Below, piece after piece: positions 25,626 through 33,229 of a DNA stretch of 55,580 nucleotides. The position numbers and the translations under genes are program-made. The notes beneath the pieces are model-generated. The model made no database searches. It was not told the origin of the DNA and saw only the letters and a list, made by a program, of their open reading frames with translations. This DNA is from a virus. The stretch spans positions 1 to 55,580 of the IMG/VR virus record IMGVR_UViG_3300031578_000044; one strand, 5' to 3'. How positions within the stretch are numbered: position 1 is the first letter of the stretch; each line of letters opens with the position of its first letter.

Positions 25626-25650
25626 GGTTTTCGCCTTATAGGCATCCCTT
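25626..25650 (+). promoter_or_regulatory. Putative late promoter motif, site C
   Basis: The sequence begins GGTTTTCGCCTTATAGG and ends CCCTT, 40 bases before the GTG start at 25666. It matches site B over its first eight bases (GGTTTTCG) and the CCCTT end. Confidence 0.45.
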
Positions 25651-25665
25651 GACAGGAAGTTCGCT

Positions 25666-26460
25666 GTGCCCACACCCGACCCTAAACGCGTCGCCGCGAC
25701 GTATCTGGCCCATCAGCAAATCAAAACTGCTGGCGAGGTCATTTTCAAGAAGGACCGGAGTGGGGATGTTGATTCGTGGGCCTACACCGATGTCCCGCCT
25801 TCGATGCGGGAGATCCCTCGAGACTTCAACTACGCGCCCAAGCATCAGAAGCCGTTGGCTCAGGTCTTGAGGTCCACGCTGGCCGCGCTCGGCTACGTGC
25901 TGATGGCCTACAACCGGTTCGCCAAGCTCAAGTCTTCCCGTCTCAGCCCCGATGGAAACCTCGGAGGCCGTGGCTACATTCAGAAGATCCAAGACATGCG
26001 CAAGCAGTACATGAACTGTGTTGAGGCGCTGTCTGCTCTTTCCGACACGGTGCATGACGAGATCAACGCTCCGCACTGGGCCCTCATGTCGCGTCAAGAA
26101 GATGATGAGGGGAAGAACGAAGTGTCGCAGCTCATTGAGGAAGCACAGGTCATCCGCGAGGACCCCCAAGAATGGGCCGAGCAGGAGACCGGTGAGTCGG
26201 TCGCTGACGAAGAGAACAAAGACGACGAGGAAGAAGAAGTCGTCGTGGAGGAGGGATTCGGTGAGTCGATGGCCGGAGGTAAGGACGAGCGCACCAAGAA
26301 GAACGAGTCCAACCCCGCCGCGTGGATGAATCCTCCCGCACCCTCCGGGAACAAGATGGCTTCCCACAAATCGGCCCGAGACATTCGCCTCGCTCTCGCA
26401 GTGGGTCGCATTGCCCAAAAGTGGGCTACCAACCAAGAGATCGAGGGAGGGCAAAACTGA
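25666..26460 (+). CDS. Hypothetical virion protein with RVA-type motifs at both ends (264 aa)
   Basis: This protein starts at GTG 25666 with AGGA upstream. The N-terminus reads PDPKRVAATYLAHQQ and the C-terminus LAVGRIAQKWATNQ, both fitting the motif shared with the giant polyvalent protein. Between them is a helical region (about residues 60-150) and an acidic stretch (NKDDEEEEVVVEEG, about residues 185-200). It overlaps the next start by one base. The double motif suggests a processed or packaged virion protein. No fold was recognised. Confidence 0.62.
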   Translation: MPTPDPKRVAATYLAHQQIKTAGEVIFKKDRSGDVDSWAYTDVPPSMREIPRDFNYAPKHQKPLAQVLRSTLAALGYVLMAYNRFAKLKSSRLSPDGNLGGRGYIQKIQDMRKQYMNCVEALSALSDTVHDEINAPHWALMSRQEDDEGKNEVSQLIEEAQVIREDPQEWAEQETGESVADEENKDDEEEEVVVEEGFGESMAGGKDERTKKNESNPAAWMNPPAPSGNKMASHKSARDIRLALAVGRIAQKWATNQEIEGGQN

Positions 26461-28739
26461 TGTCCAAGAAGTCCGAATCCAAGCTCCCCGGCGAGCTCAA
26501 CGAAAACTGGGGCTCCAACTACATGATGGACGGCTTCTGGCACGACATGGAGTACGAGCATGGTCTCAAAGAGAACCCTGGCGCGAACCCTGTCCCGCAG
26601 CCCTCCACGTCTGGCATGAGCCATCTCCCCGACGGCATGATCATGGCTCTCCAAGCCGAACTCGAGATTGAGACTCAAGAAGAGGAAGGCGGTCTCGATC
26701 TTGAGGCGCTCGGCATTGTCGCCGCGATTTCTGGTGTTGACCCTGAGCAAGACTTCGACGTTGATCGTGCAGACGCGGGCATCGTGGACTATACGTGGCT
26801 CTCCGAGGCGTACCAGGACCCCACTCGCCTCCCCAACAAGCCCGTCGATAACGGCATCCCTGAACTGCAAGAGGCATGGGGCAACCGCACGGATGGCATT
26901 GCTCGCATCGACCTCACTGACCGTGACGCCGTGCGTTACCAGGATGCGTTTCAAGGCCAAGAGGACGACGACATACTGCATCCTGAGAAGCTCGCTTCTT
27001 TCGTGCAGTCGGCCATGCGTCGGTCTGCTGCGGGGGAGTCGATGGTTTCCATCAAGCGCCGTCTTGCATCGCATCTCAACCTCGCGTCGGCTCGGAAGAT
27101 TCTCAACCCCGTCAAAGCCATCGAGGCCGAGCACGGGCTCGTGGGCAACGTCTACGTCCGTGCCTCCGCGTACCCTGGTCTTGAGCAAGGCAAGTGGCGC
27201 AACGACTTGATCAAGGCAGCCAAGGGCGCCCGGTACCTGATCGCTCAGTGTGGTCAGGATTGTTCGGGATGCGCGTGTTCCCTCGGCCTCACGGTTGTCA
27301 ACCACCCTGATCAGATCGACTGGAACGACGCCTACGATCACTACTCGCCCAGGCTCGCGGCCACGGGTCGCCTCGACCGCATGGCTACGGTGATGGACAA
27401 GCGCTTGGCTCTCAAGCACGCGTTCGTCGCTGAGGAGAAGGCACCGAAGACTCACATCGAGAACTCCAGGGTGCGTCACACGACGCCATCTGATCGAGTG
27501 TCTCGTCACGAAGCCGTGCAGGCCATCACGTCGCACAAAGAGACGCGTGAGCGCCTGGACCTGTCGGGCAAGGAGTTGCAGATCCAGCGGACGCAGCTCG
27601 CCAAAAAGCTCGGCGCGATGGCCAAGGCCAATCTCATCAGCATGGAGGAAGCCAAGACGTTGATGGGTTCGGACCAGCCGATTCAGACGCGCATTCGCAT
27701 GGCCAACCTCTTGGCAGCTCGTACCAAGAAGGCCGAGTTCAGCGGTGCTCTGATCGGGGATGCTCGCGTCTCCATCACGGCTGAGGAGTTCGCAGCCGCA
27801 GGCGAGCGTGGGAAGGCTGCTCAGCACAACGCTCGGACGGCCTCCGCATCTGAGGATGCGGAGCGCAACCGTCTGCTCGAGGGATTCAATCGCCTCGAGG
27901 CTCGCTACCAGGCTGCGCGCGCGAAGGTCGGCAAGGTTCTTGAGGTCGTCGTCAACAAGAAGATGGCGGGCGCGAAACTCCGGGAGTGGGTTGACGGTCT
28001 GTTCGACGCCAACGAGCGTCAGATGGTCAAGGCAGCGCTCGACCCGGTGCTCGTCAATGGCGGGTACTACGAGGACGAGAATGCAGGCAAGCCCCGTGCG
28101 TACGAGGGCAACGCGATGCACGAAGCCGAGTACAAGCGCCCCGAGCACATCGTCTCTGCCGGTGAGATCGCCAAGACGGTTCGGTGGGCTCGACAGCAAA
28201 TGAGCGAAGGGTTCGCTTCTCGTGACCTCGACCAGCTCATCGACCATCGTGTCGAGGCTCGTGTGAAGAAGGCCGCATCCGAGCAGCTCGTTCAGATTCG
28301 CATGAAGCACGAGGGTCTGTCAGGCCACCTGTATGTGGATGCCGAAGCCTACGCCACTCCCAAGACGGCCAAGGGCTGTGAAGAGGGGGCACTCAAGCAT
28401 CGTACGAACGGCCTGCCTTACGTGCTCGCTATGAGCCAGTGCGGAAGCTGTGTCTTCAAGAACGCGGATGGTGTTTGCCAGAAGTACAACAAGACACTCG
28501 TGGATGAAGTGCCGACGGAGAACCTTGAAGAGTTCCGTCGTCAGGCACTCGCGTCTCACGACATGAGCGACGCCGAGGAGACGGCATCCATGTTCCATGG
28601 GAACGATCTCCGTATGGCCGACAACCCCAATATCGTGGACGAGTTCGGGCTCCACAACGCTACGCTCGATGACCTCGAAACAGAGGACACCACGATTGGA
28701 ACTCTCGACGGGATCTTCTTCGGAGGGTTTGAGCTGTGA
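26460..28739 (+). CDS. Large virion-block protein with a duplicated Cys domain (759 aa)
   Basis: The ATG at 26460 overlaps the previous stop, which decides the start. Two related segments are seen. The first, at about residues 227-290, runs from GLVGNVYVRASAYPG to a cysteine group CGQDCSGCAC. The second, at about residues 617-685, runs from GLSGHLYVDAEAYATP to CGSCVFKNADGVCQ. Each looks like a small metal-binding domain with a beta strand ahead of it. The region between them is long, helical and basic (for example QIQRTQLAKKLGAMAKANL). No enzyme signature was found. It is probably structural or packaged in the head. Confidence 0.6.
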   Translation: MSKKSESKLPGELNENWGSNYMMDGFWHDMEYEHGLKENPGANPVPQPSTSGMSHLPDGMIMALQAELEIETQEEEGGLDLEALGIVAAISGVDPEQDFDVDRADAGIVDYTWLSEAYQDPTRLPNKPVDNGIPELQEAWGNRTDGIARIDLTDRDAVRYQDAFQGQEDDDILHPEKLASFVQSAMRRSAAGESMVSIKRRLASHLNLASARKILNPVKAIEAEHGLVGNVYVRASAYPGLEQGKWRNDLIKAAKGARYLIAQCGQDCSGCACSLGLTVVNHPDQIDWNDAYDHYSPRLAATGRLDRMATVMDKRLALKHAFVAEEKAPKTHIENSRVRHTTPSDRVSRHEAVQAITSHKETRERLDLSGKELQIQRTQLAKKLGAMAKANLISMEEAKTLMGSDQPIQTRIRMANLLAARTKKAEFSGALIGDARVSITAEEFAAAGERGKAAQHNARTASASEDAERNRLLEGFNRLEARYQAARAKVGKVLEVVVNKKMAGAKLREWVDGLFDANERQMVKAALDPVLVNGGYYEDENAGKPRAYEGNAMHEAEYKRPEHIVSAGEIAKTVRWARQQMSEGFASRDLDQLIDHRVEARVKKAASEQLVQIRMKHEGLSGHLYVDAEAYATPKTAKGCEEGALKHRTNGLPYVLAMSQCGSCVFKNADGVCQKYNKTLVDEVPTENLEEFRRQALASHDMSDAEETASMFHGNDLRMADNPNIVDEFGLHNATLDDLETEDTTIGTLDGIFFGGFEL

Positions 28740-29203
28740 GCAAGACGGCAAATGGCAGGGCGACTGCGGTCGACCTGCTCCAGCACCTGCTGGGTCTCAT
28801 GCGGGCTCAGTATTGGAGCTACCAAGAAGCTCATTGGAAGGTGAAGGGCGCAAGCTTCTACGGCAACCATCTTCTGTTTCAACGTCTCTATGAGAGCCTC
28901 GTGGAGCAGGTGGACACGCTTGCTGAGAAAATGGTGGGCAAGTACGGCCCTGAGGCTGTGTGCAGTTCGGCCCTCGTTCCGCGATTCGAGAGTTTCCTTG
29001 GGCGCTGGCAGGTGGTGGGTTGTCTGCACAAGCGGGGTCTCTTGTCTGAGGCTGATTTTCATGCCGTGGTCCAAAAGGTCTACAACGAACTCAAAGCACT
29101 GGGTGAACTTAGCCTCGGGATGGACGACTTCCTGATGGCCATCGCAAGTGAGCACGAGACCAACCAGTACCTTCTTCGCCAGGTGCTTCGATCCAAGGGG
29201 TAG
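28736..29203 (+). CDS. Dps-like ferritin with intact ferroxidase motif
   Basis: This 155-residue protein starts at GTG 28736, overlapping the previous stop. It matches the Dps family: EAHWKVKGASFYGNH, then LYESLVEQVDTLAEKM. The ferroxidase ligands His33, His45, Asp60 and Glu64 keep the exact spacing of E. coli Dps (12, 15 and 4 residues), and the conserved Trp follows His33. Dps proteins oxidise and store iron and can coat DNA. It lies in the virion block, so it may protect or organise DNA inside the head or in the infected cell. Whether it forms 12-mers is unknown. Confidence 0.8.
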   Translation: MSKTANGRATAVDLLQHLLGLMRAQYWSYQEAHWKVKGASFYGNHLLFQRLYESLVEQVDTLAEKMVGKYGPEAVCSSALVPRFESFLGRWQVVGCLHKRGLLSEADFHAVVQKVYNELKALGELSLGMDDFLMAIASEHETNQYLLRQVLRSKG

Positions 29204-29206
29204 ACC

Positions 29207-29830
29207 ATGCCAACCGTCGCACAACCGCCATACCAACTGCTTGTCGCGAACTTCTCGCGCCCGACGCAGAGCTCCATTGAGGGTTCTGACACGTCTCACA
29301 TGGCACCGACGAAGACGCGCACGGGGTTCATTTTCCAGCACGTCCAGAACCTCGGGTTCGCTTCAGACCACGTCAGCGGCACGTCCTCTCCAGCGCGTTC
29401 GGTTGTCACGAACACGATCAACGCAACTTTCGATCCTTTCGGAGGAACTCCTCCTCCCACAGGGGATGTGGTTGTGGCCAGTGATGTGTTCGTGGGGCAG
29501 TCCGCAAGCCTATTCATTGGCCCCTACGAGCTCGTGTCCAACCGAGACTTCGTGACCGGAGGTGGCACCGCAGCCACGGCCACAGCCATTGCAACGGCTG
29601 TCAGTGCGTTGCCTGGCTACACCGGCACTCCAGCCGGGTCCACCGTGACCGTGGAGGGTCCTGACGGACAAAGCGGGCTTCGTTTCGATGCTGCCTATCG
29701 GGGCGGCGATCTGAACTTCACGTTCACCTACGTGGCTGAGGACGGCGTTTTGAGCCAGGGCATCGGTGGAGGCCCGATCGAGCCGCCGGACATTTTGCCC
29801 CCGGGTACGCCCAATGGTGTGGCGCCCTAG
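29207..29830 (+). CDS. Probable structural protein with sheath/decoration-type module (207 aa)
   Basis: This protein starts at ATG 29207. The central part (about residues 85-185) has the pattern ASLFIGPYELVSNRDF, then TAATATAIATAVSAL and GSTVTVEGPDG. It resembles the module inserted in the spike-like protein at 23384. Modules of this sort occur in phage sheath, tube and decoration proteins. The C-terminus is Pro/Gly-rich. A virion role is likely, but the exact one is not known. Confidence 0.5.
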   Translation: MPTVAQPPYQLLVANFSRPTQSSIEGSDTSHMAPTKTRTGFIFQHVQNLGFASDHVSGTSSPARSVVTNTINATFDPFGGTPPPTGDVVVASDVFVGQSASLFIGPYELVSNRDFVTGGGTAATATAIATAVSALPGYTGTPAGSTVTVEGPDGQSGLRFDAAYRGGDLNFTFTYVAEDGVLSQGIGGGPIEPPDILPPGTPNGVAP

Positions 29831-29848
29831 TAGCCGAATGTGAATTTT

Positions 29849-30541
29849 ATGAGTGCAGCAGAGCAGACACGAGATGAGTTAATCGCTTTGATTCCGACTG
29901 ACGCAAAGCGCGTCAAGGTCATCGACGAGAAAGGCCAGGAGCGTTGGCGCGATCTTGAGGCCGATGGGTTCGATGCCATTTTGGATTCGGACGAGATCGT
30001 CTTGGTGTCTGGACGTCCGCACATCATGACTGAGAAGCCCGGTCGTCGGAAGAAGGCGCCGGCGCCCAAGCCCCCTGCTCCGACGAGCCAAACGGTTGCG
30101 CAGCTCATGGCTGCGAAGGCGTATTTCTTCGACAACGACCCTCTCTTGCTTCAGCTCGAGCGCGGTCTCGATTCGGAAGATGTCCTGCACCTTGTGATGC
30201 AGGGGTTCGCTCAAGAAGCTGCCTCTCTCAACTTTGAGCGCGTCGAGGCGGAGCGAACTGGCAAGGAGACGAGCCAGCTTTCCATCCGTCGCATCAACGC
30301 CCTCAAGGCCCTTGGTGAAACGTGGATCAAGCGCAAGGAGCAACTTTCGGGTCGCATGATCGACCTCGAGAGCCCCGCGTTTCGCCAGCTCTTTGAGTTC
30401 ATGCTCGAGTGTTTCCGCGAGTCCATGCGCAATGGCGGGATCTCCCGAGACCAAGCCGAGACGGTCTTCGTCGCGCTCTCAGAGCGCATGACGGAGGAGA
30501 CGTGGGAGGAAGAAGCGCGCAAGAAGATGAGGGGAGCGTGA
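29849..30541 (+). CDS. Possible small terminase subunit (230 aa)
   Basis: I start this protein at ATG 29849. A GTG nine bases earlier is also possible. It ends 4 bases before the large terminase, the usual place for the small, DNA-recognising subunit. The N-terminal part looks like a small basic domain with a Pro/Lys linker (RRKKAPAPKPPAPTS). The C-terminal part is helical and charged (LSIRRINALKALGETWIKRK), suggesting oligomerisation. No clear helix-turn-helix was seen, so the assignment is mainly positional. Confidence 0.45.
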   Translation: MSAAEQTRDELIALIPTDAKRVKVIDEKGQERWRDLEADGFDAILDSDEIVLVSGRPHIMTEKPGRRKKAPAPKPPAPTSQTVAQLMAAKAYFFDNDPLLLQLERGLDSEDVLHLVMQGFAQEAASLNFERVEAERTGKETSQLSIRRINALKALGETWIKRKEQLSGRMIDLESPAFRQLFEFMLECFRESMRNGGISRDQAETVFVALSERMTEETWEEEARKKMRGA

Positions 30542-30545
30542 ACCC

Positions 30546-32450
30546 GTGGCAGGCAAAGCTTCCAGCAACCTCGCCCGGATCGCTCTCAACGCCGGGCGCC
30601 TCAAGATTGAGGGAGGCAGACGTGAAGTTGTTGACATCATCACCTTCATCGAAGCCGACTGGGGTCTGAAGTTCAAGCTCTGGCCCGTCCAGAGAGTCAT
30701 TCTCAAGGCGCACTACGGCATCGAGCTCGACGACAATCCTGCCAACAAGTTCAAGATCACGGACTGGAAGCGGGAGAACGAGCAGTGGTTCACTGAGGCG
30801 GAGTACCTGCGGTGGAAGCACGAACGCGGCGAGTGCAACATCGCTGAGGTCGTCCCGGGGCATGAGCGTCGCAACCTGATTCTGCCCATTGGGCGCCGGT
30901 CGGGTAAGACGACGATCTCTGCGTGCATCGCTGCCTACGAGACGTACAAGCTGATCAACAAGGGCAACCCGCAGAGCTATTACGGGCTCGCCCCTTCCAA
31001 CCCGATCCGTCTCATCTCAGTTGCGACTGGCAAGGACCAGGCCGGTCTCCTCTACGAAGAGGTCAGCCACCACTTCGCCAAGTGCAACTTCTTCAAGCGC
31101 TACACAGCGAACAACACGCTGTCCTACGCGCGTTTCCAGACTCCTCACGACATCGATGAGTTTGGCGCCTACTCGGAGAACCCCCGAGCTCGTGCAAGCG
31201 TCCGCGTCTCCTTCGCAGCTTGTAACGCCAAGAGCCTCCGCGGGTCTGGCAACGTCGTCATCATCCTCGATGAGGTTGCCCACTTCCTCGAGCAGGGCGG
31301 CAGCTCGGCCGAGGAGGTCTACACAGCGCTGTCTCCGTCAAACAAGGCGTTCACACCGAAGGATGAGTACGGAGAGAACATCTACGGAGAGGCCACTGAA
31401 TCTGAGGGTCGGATCATCATGATCTCGTCGCCCCTCGGCAGGCAGGGGCTGTTCTACGAGAAGTTCAAACAGGCGATGGGTGGCGGCGAGTCCACCACGA
31501 ACATGCTCGCTGTGCAGGCGCCTACGTGGGAGGTCAACCCGACCATGTCCGCGGCGGCGTTCAAAGAGGAGTACGCCTTCGACCCCCGTAAGTTCGCGGT
31601 CGAGTTCGGGGCGGAGTTTTCCGACCGGACCCTCGGTTGGCTTGAGGACGACCAAGACTTGTGGGCCTGCGTCGACAAGAGCCTACGAGCTCGTCATCGA
31701 GGACAACCTCGCTTGGCCTATTTCGTTGGATTCGACCTTGGTCTCGTCAACGATGCGTCTTCGATCGCCATCACGCACATCGATCCTGATGGCCGCATCA
31801 TCCTCGATTACATCGGCAAGATGCAGGCCGGGGAGGGCGAGTACGCCGACTACGACCGCCTTGAGTTCGAGGACGTGGCCAACTGGATTCACCTTCTCTC
31901 GCGTCGATTCCGTTTCTACAAGGGTCTGTTCGATCAATGGGGAGCGATCCCTCTTGAGCAGGCACTCGCCAAGAAGGGGCTCACGATGCTCGAGGGCAAG
32001 CTGTTCACGGCGCCCGAGAAGAGCCAGATCTGGCAGAACTTCAAGTCGATGATGTGGGACCGCATTGGCGGCAAGCCCCGCCTCGGGTTCTACGACATCA
32101 CGGACCGCGAGAAGCAGGAGTACATCCGGCGCGAAGAGAAGCCTCCTGAGCACCTTGAGTACCTTGAGGAGCTGCGGTCTCTCCAAGCCACCTTCAAGAG
32201 CAAGTACATCATCCACGTCGAAGCCCCGCAGTCGGATGGGAAACACGACGACATGGCAGACGCCTTGGCGCGTTCGATCTACTTGGCGAGTCAGCATCTC
32301 GGGAAGCTCAAGCACATCGCGGGTTCAAGGACGAACGCGGACCCCAATCAGCCACAAGTGTCTGCGAAGGTCCGTCGTTTGAACCATCGGAAACGTCTCG
32401 CCGGGGGCTCCGATCCAAAGCGGATGGTCCCCAGGAAGCGGAGGCGATAG
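30546..32450 (+). CDS. terL: Terminase large subunit
   Basis: This 634-residue motor-nuclease packages phage DNA into the prohead. It starts at GTG 30546. The ATPase has Walker A GRRSGKTT (about residue 116) and Walker B VVIILDEVAHF (about residue 239), followed by the coupling segment RIIMISSPLGRQGLF. The RNase H-like nuclease has the first acidic strand FVGFDLGLVNDASSIAI (about residue 393) and the last acidic motif KHDDMADALARS (about residue 566). Both halves are complete. The C-terminus is basic (PKRMVPRKRRR). Confidence 0.95.
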   Translation: MAGKASSNLARIALNAGRLKIEGGRREVVDIITFIEADWGLKFKLWPVQRVILKAHYGIELDDNPANKFKITDWKRENEQWFTEAEYLRWKHERGECNIAEVVPGHERRNLILPIGRRSGKTTISACIAAYETYKLINKGNPQSYYGLAPSNPIRLISVATGKDQAGLLYEEVSHHFAKCNFFKRYTANNTLSYARFQTPHDIDEFGAYSENPRARASVRVSFAACNAKSLRGSGNVVIILDEVAHFLEQGGSSAEEVYTALSPSNKAFTPKDEYGENIYGEATESEGRIIMISSPLGRQGLFYEKFKQAMGGGESTTNMLAVQAPTWEVNPTMSAAAFKEEYAFDPRKFAVEFGAEFSDRTLGWLEDDQDLWACVDKSLRARHRGQPRLAYFVGFDLGLVNDASSIAITHIDPDGRIILDYIGKMQAGEGEYADYDRLEFEDVANWIHLLSRRFRFYKGLFDQWGAIPLEQALAKKGLTMLEGKLFTAPEKSQIWQNFKSMMWDRIGGKPRLGFYDITDREKQEYIRREEKPPEHLEYLEELRSLQATFKSKYIIHVEAPQSDGKHDDMADALARSIYLASQHLGKLKHIAGSRTNADPNQPQVSAKVRRLNHRKRLAGGSDPKRMVPRKRRR

Positions 32451-32453
32451 CCG

Positions 32454-32714
32454 ATGTCCGACAAAGGGATCATGCCGGGCGATCCCAACCGGGCCGACCA
32501 CCGGTTCATCGCCTATTCGCTCGATAACTTCATGAAGCCGAAGTGCCTTCATTTTCCGAAGGAGTTCGACAGAGTGGCGAAGGTTTTCAAACGTGCGGGA
32601 GGTTCTTGGGAACGCATCTTCACGGGTTCTGCCCGGGATGTGGTGCTCCTGCGCCGTATTCTAAAGCTCGCAATCAAGAAGGGCTTCATCACCAAGGAGC
32701 CGACCTTTCGGTAG
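32454..32714 (+). CDS. Small basic hypothetical protein (86 aa)
   Basis: This protein starts at ATG 32454, 3 bases after the terminase stop. It is basic, with the segments AYSLDNFMKPKCLHFP and RDVVLLRRILKLAIKKGFI. No domain was recognised. Its position between terminase and portal suggests a packaging or head-assembly accessory role. Confidence 0.65.
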   Translation: MSDKGIMPGDPNRADHRFIAYSLDNFMKPKCLHFPKEFDRVAKVFKRAGGSWERIFTGSARDVVLLRRILKLAIKKGFITKEPTFR

Positions 32715-32723
32715 GGTGTCGAG

Positions 32724-33176
32724 ATGTCCGAGCACGAGGATAGCGAAGAGCAGGAAAGGTTCGTGCCGGCGGAACGGCAGACCATTCGGGACGCCATTCT
32801 TGCCCAGGCTGAGGAGCGCCGCCGTGAAGAAGCGGAGCGTGAGCATGCGGAGCGTCGACAGGCTCGGGAAGACCGTATCCAAAAACGACGCACCACGGAT
32901 CTCAAGAAGGCTCGAGACCGCAAAGCGAAGAATCTGAGGGCCGTCAACGAGTCAAATGCCCGGACGCGGGCGCACCTCTCGGACGCTGCTCGATCCCTCA
33001 AGGCTGCTCTCAAAGCCGCCACTGGGGTCAAACTGTCCCGGCACAGCGACGAGGGACGGCAACAACAGCGCGATGTTCGTTCGATCCAGGCCTCGATGGC
33101 CTCGCTTCGTGGCGTCGGCGCAGGCGATTTTGACGAAGCCAACTTCGAGGTCGATCTTGACTTGGACGTTGGATAA
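32724..33176 (+). CDS. Charged helical protein (150 aa)
   Basis: Residues about 15-110 form one long highly charged helix rich in Arg and Glu (for example AERRQAREDRIQKRRTTDLK), probably a coiled coil. The C-terminus is acidic (FEVDLDLDVG). It lies directly before the portal, where many phages encode small head or neck helpers. No family was recognised. The 53 bases after it are A/C-rich short repeats (CACCACCACAGAACTACAG) and hold only the portal ribosome-binding site. Confidence 0.6.
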   Translation: MSEHEDSEEQERFVPAERQTIRDAILAQAEERRREEAEREHAERRQAREDRIQKRRTTDLKKARDRKAKNLRAVNESNARTRAHLSDAARSLKAALKAATGVKLSRHSDEGRQQQRDVRSIQASMASLRGVGAGDFDEANFEVDLDLDVG

Positions 33177-33229
33177 CCACCACACCACCACAGAACTACA
33201 GAACACAGAACTACAGGAGATGAGCAGCC

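Noticed and set aside
26094-28310. A long open frame on the minus strand (738 codons) opposite the 759-residue virion protein
   Set aside because: Its composition is that of a complement of GC-rich codons, it has no domain, and the + frame has a coupled start and clear repeats. Similar long antisense frames (for example 12620-14032 and 38781-40643) are explained the same way.
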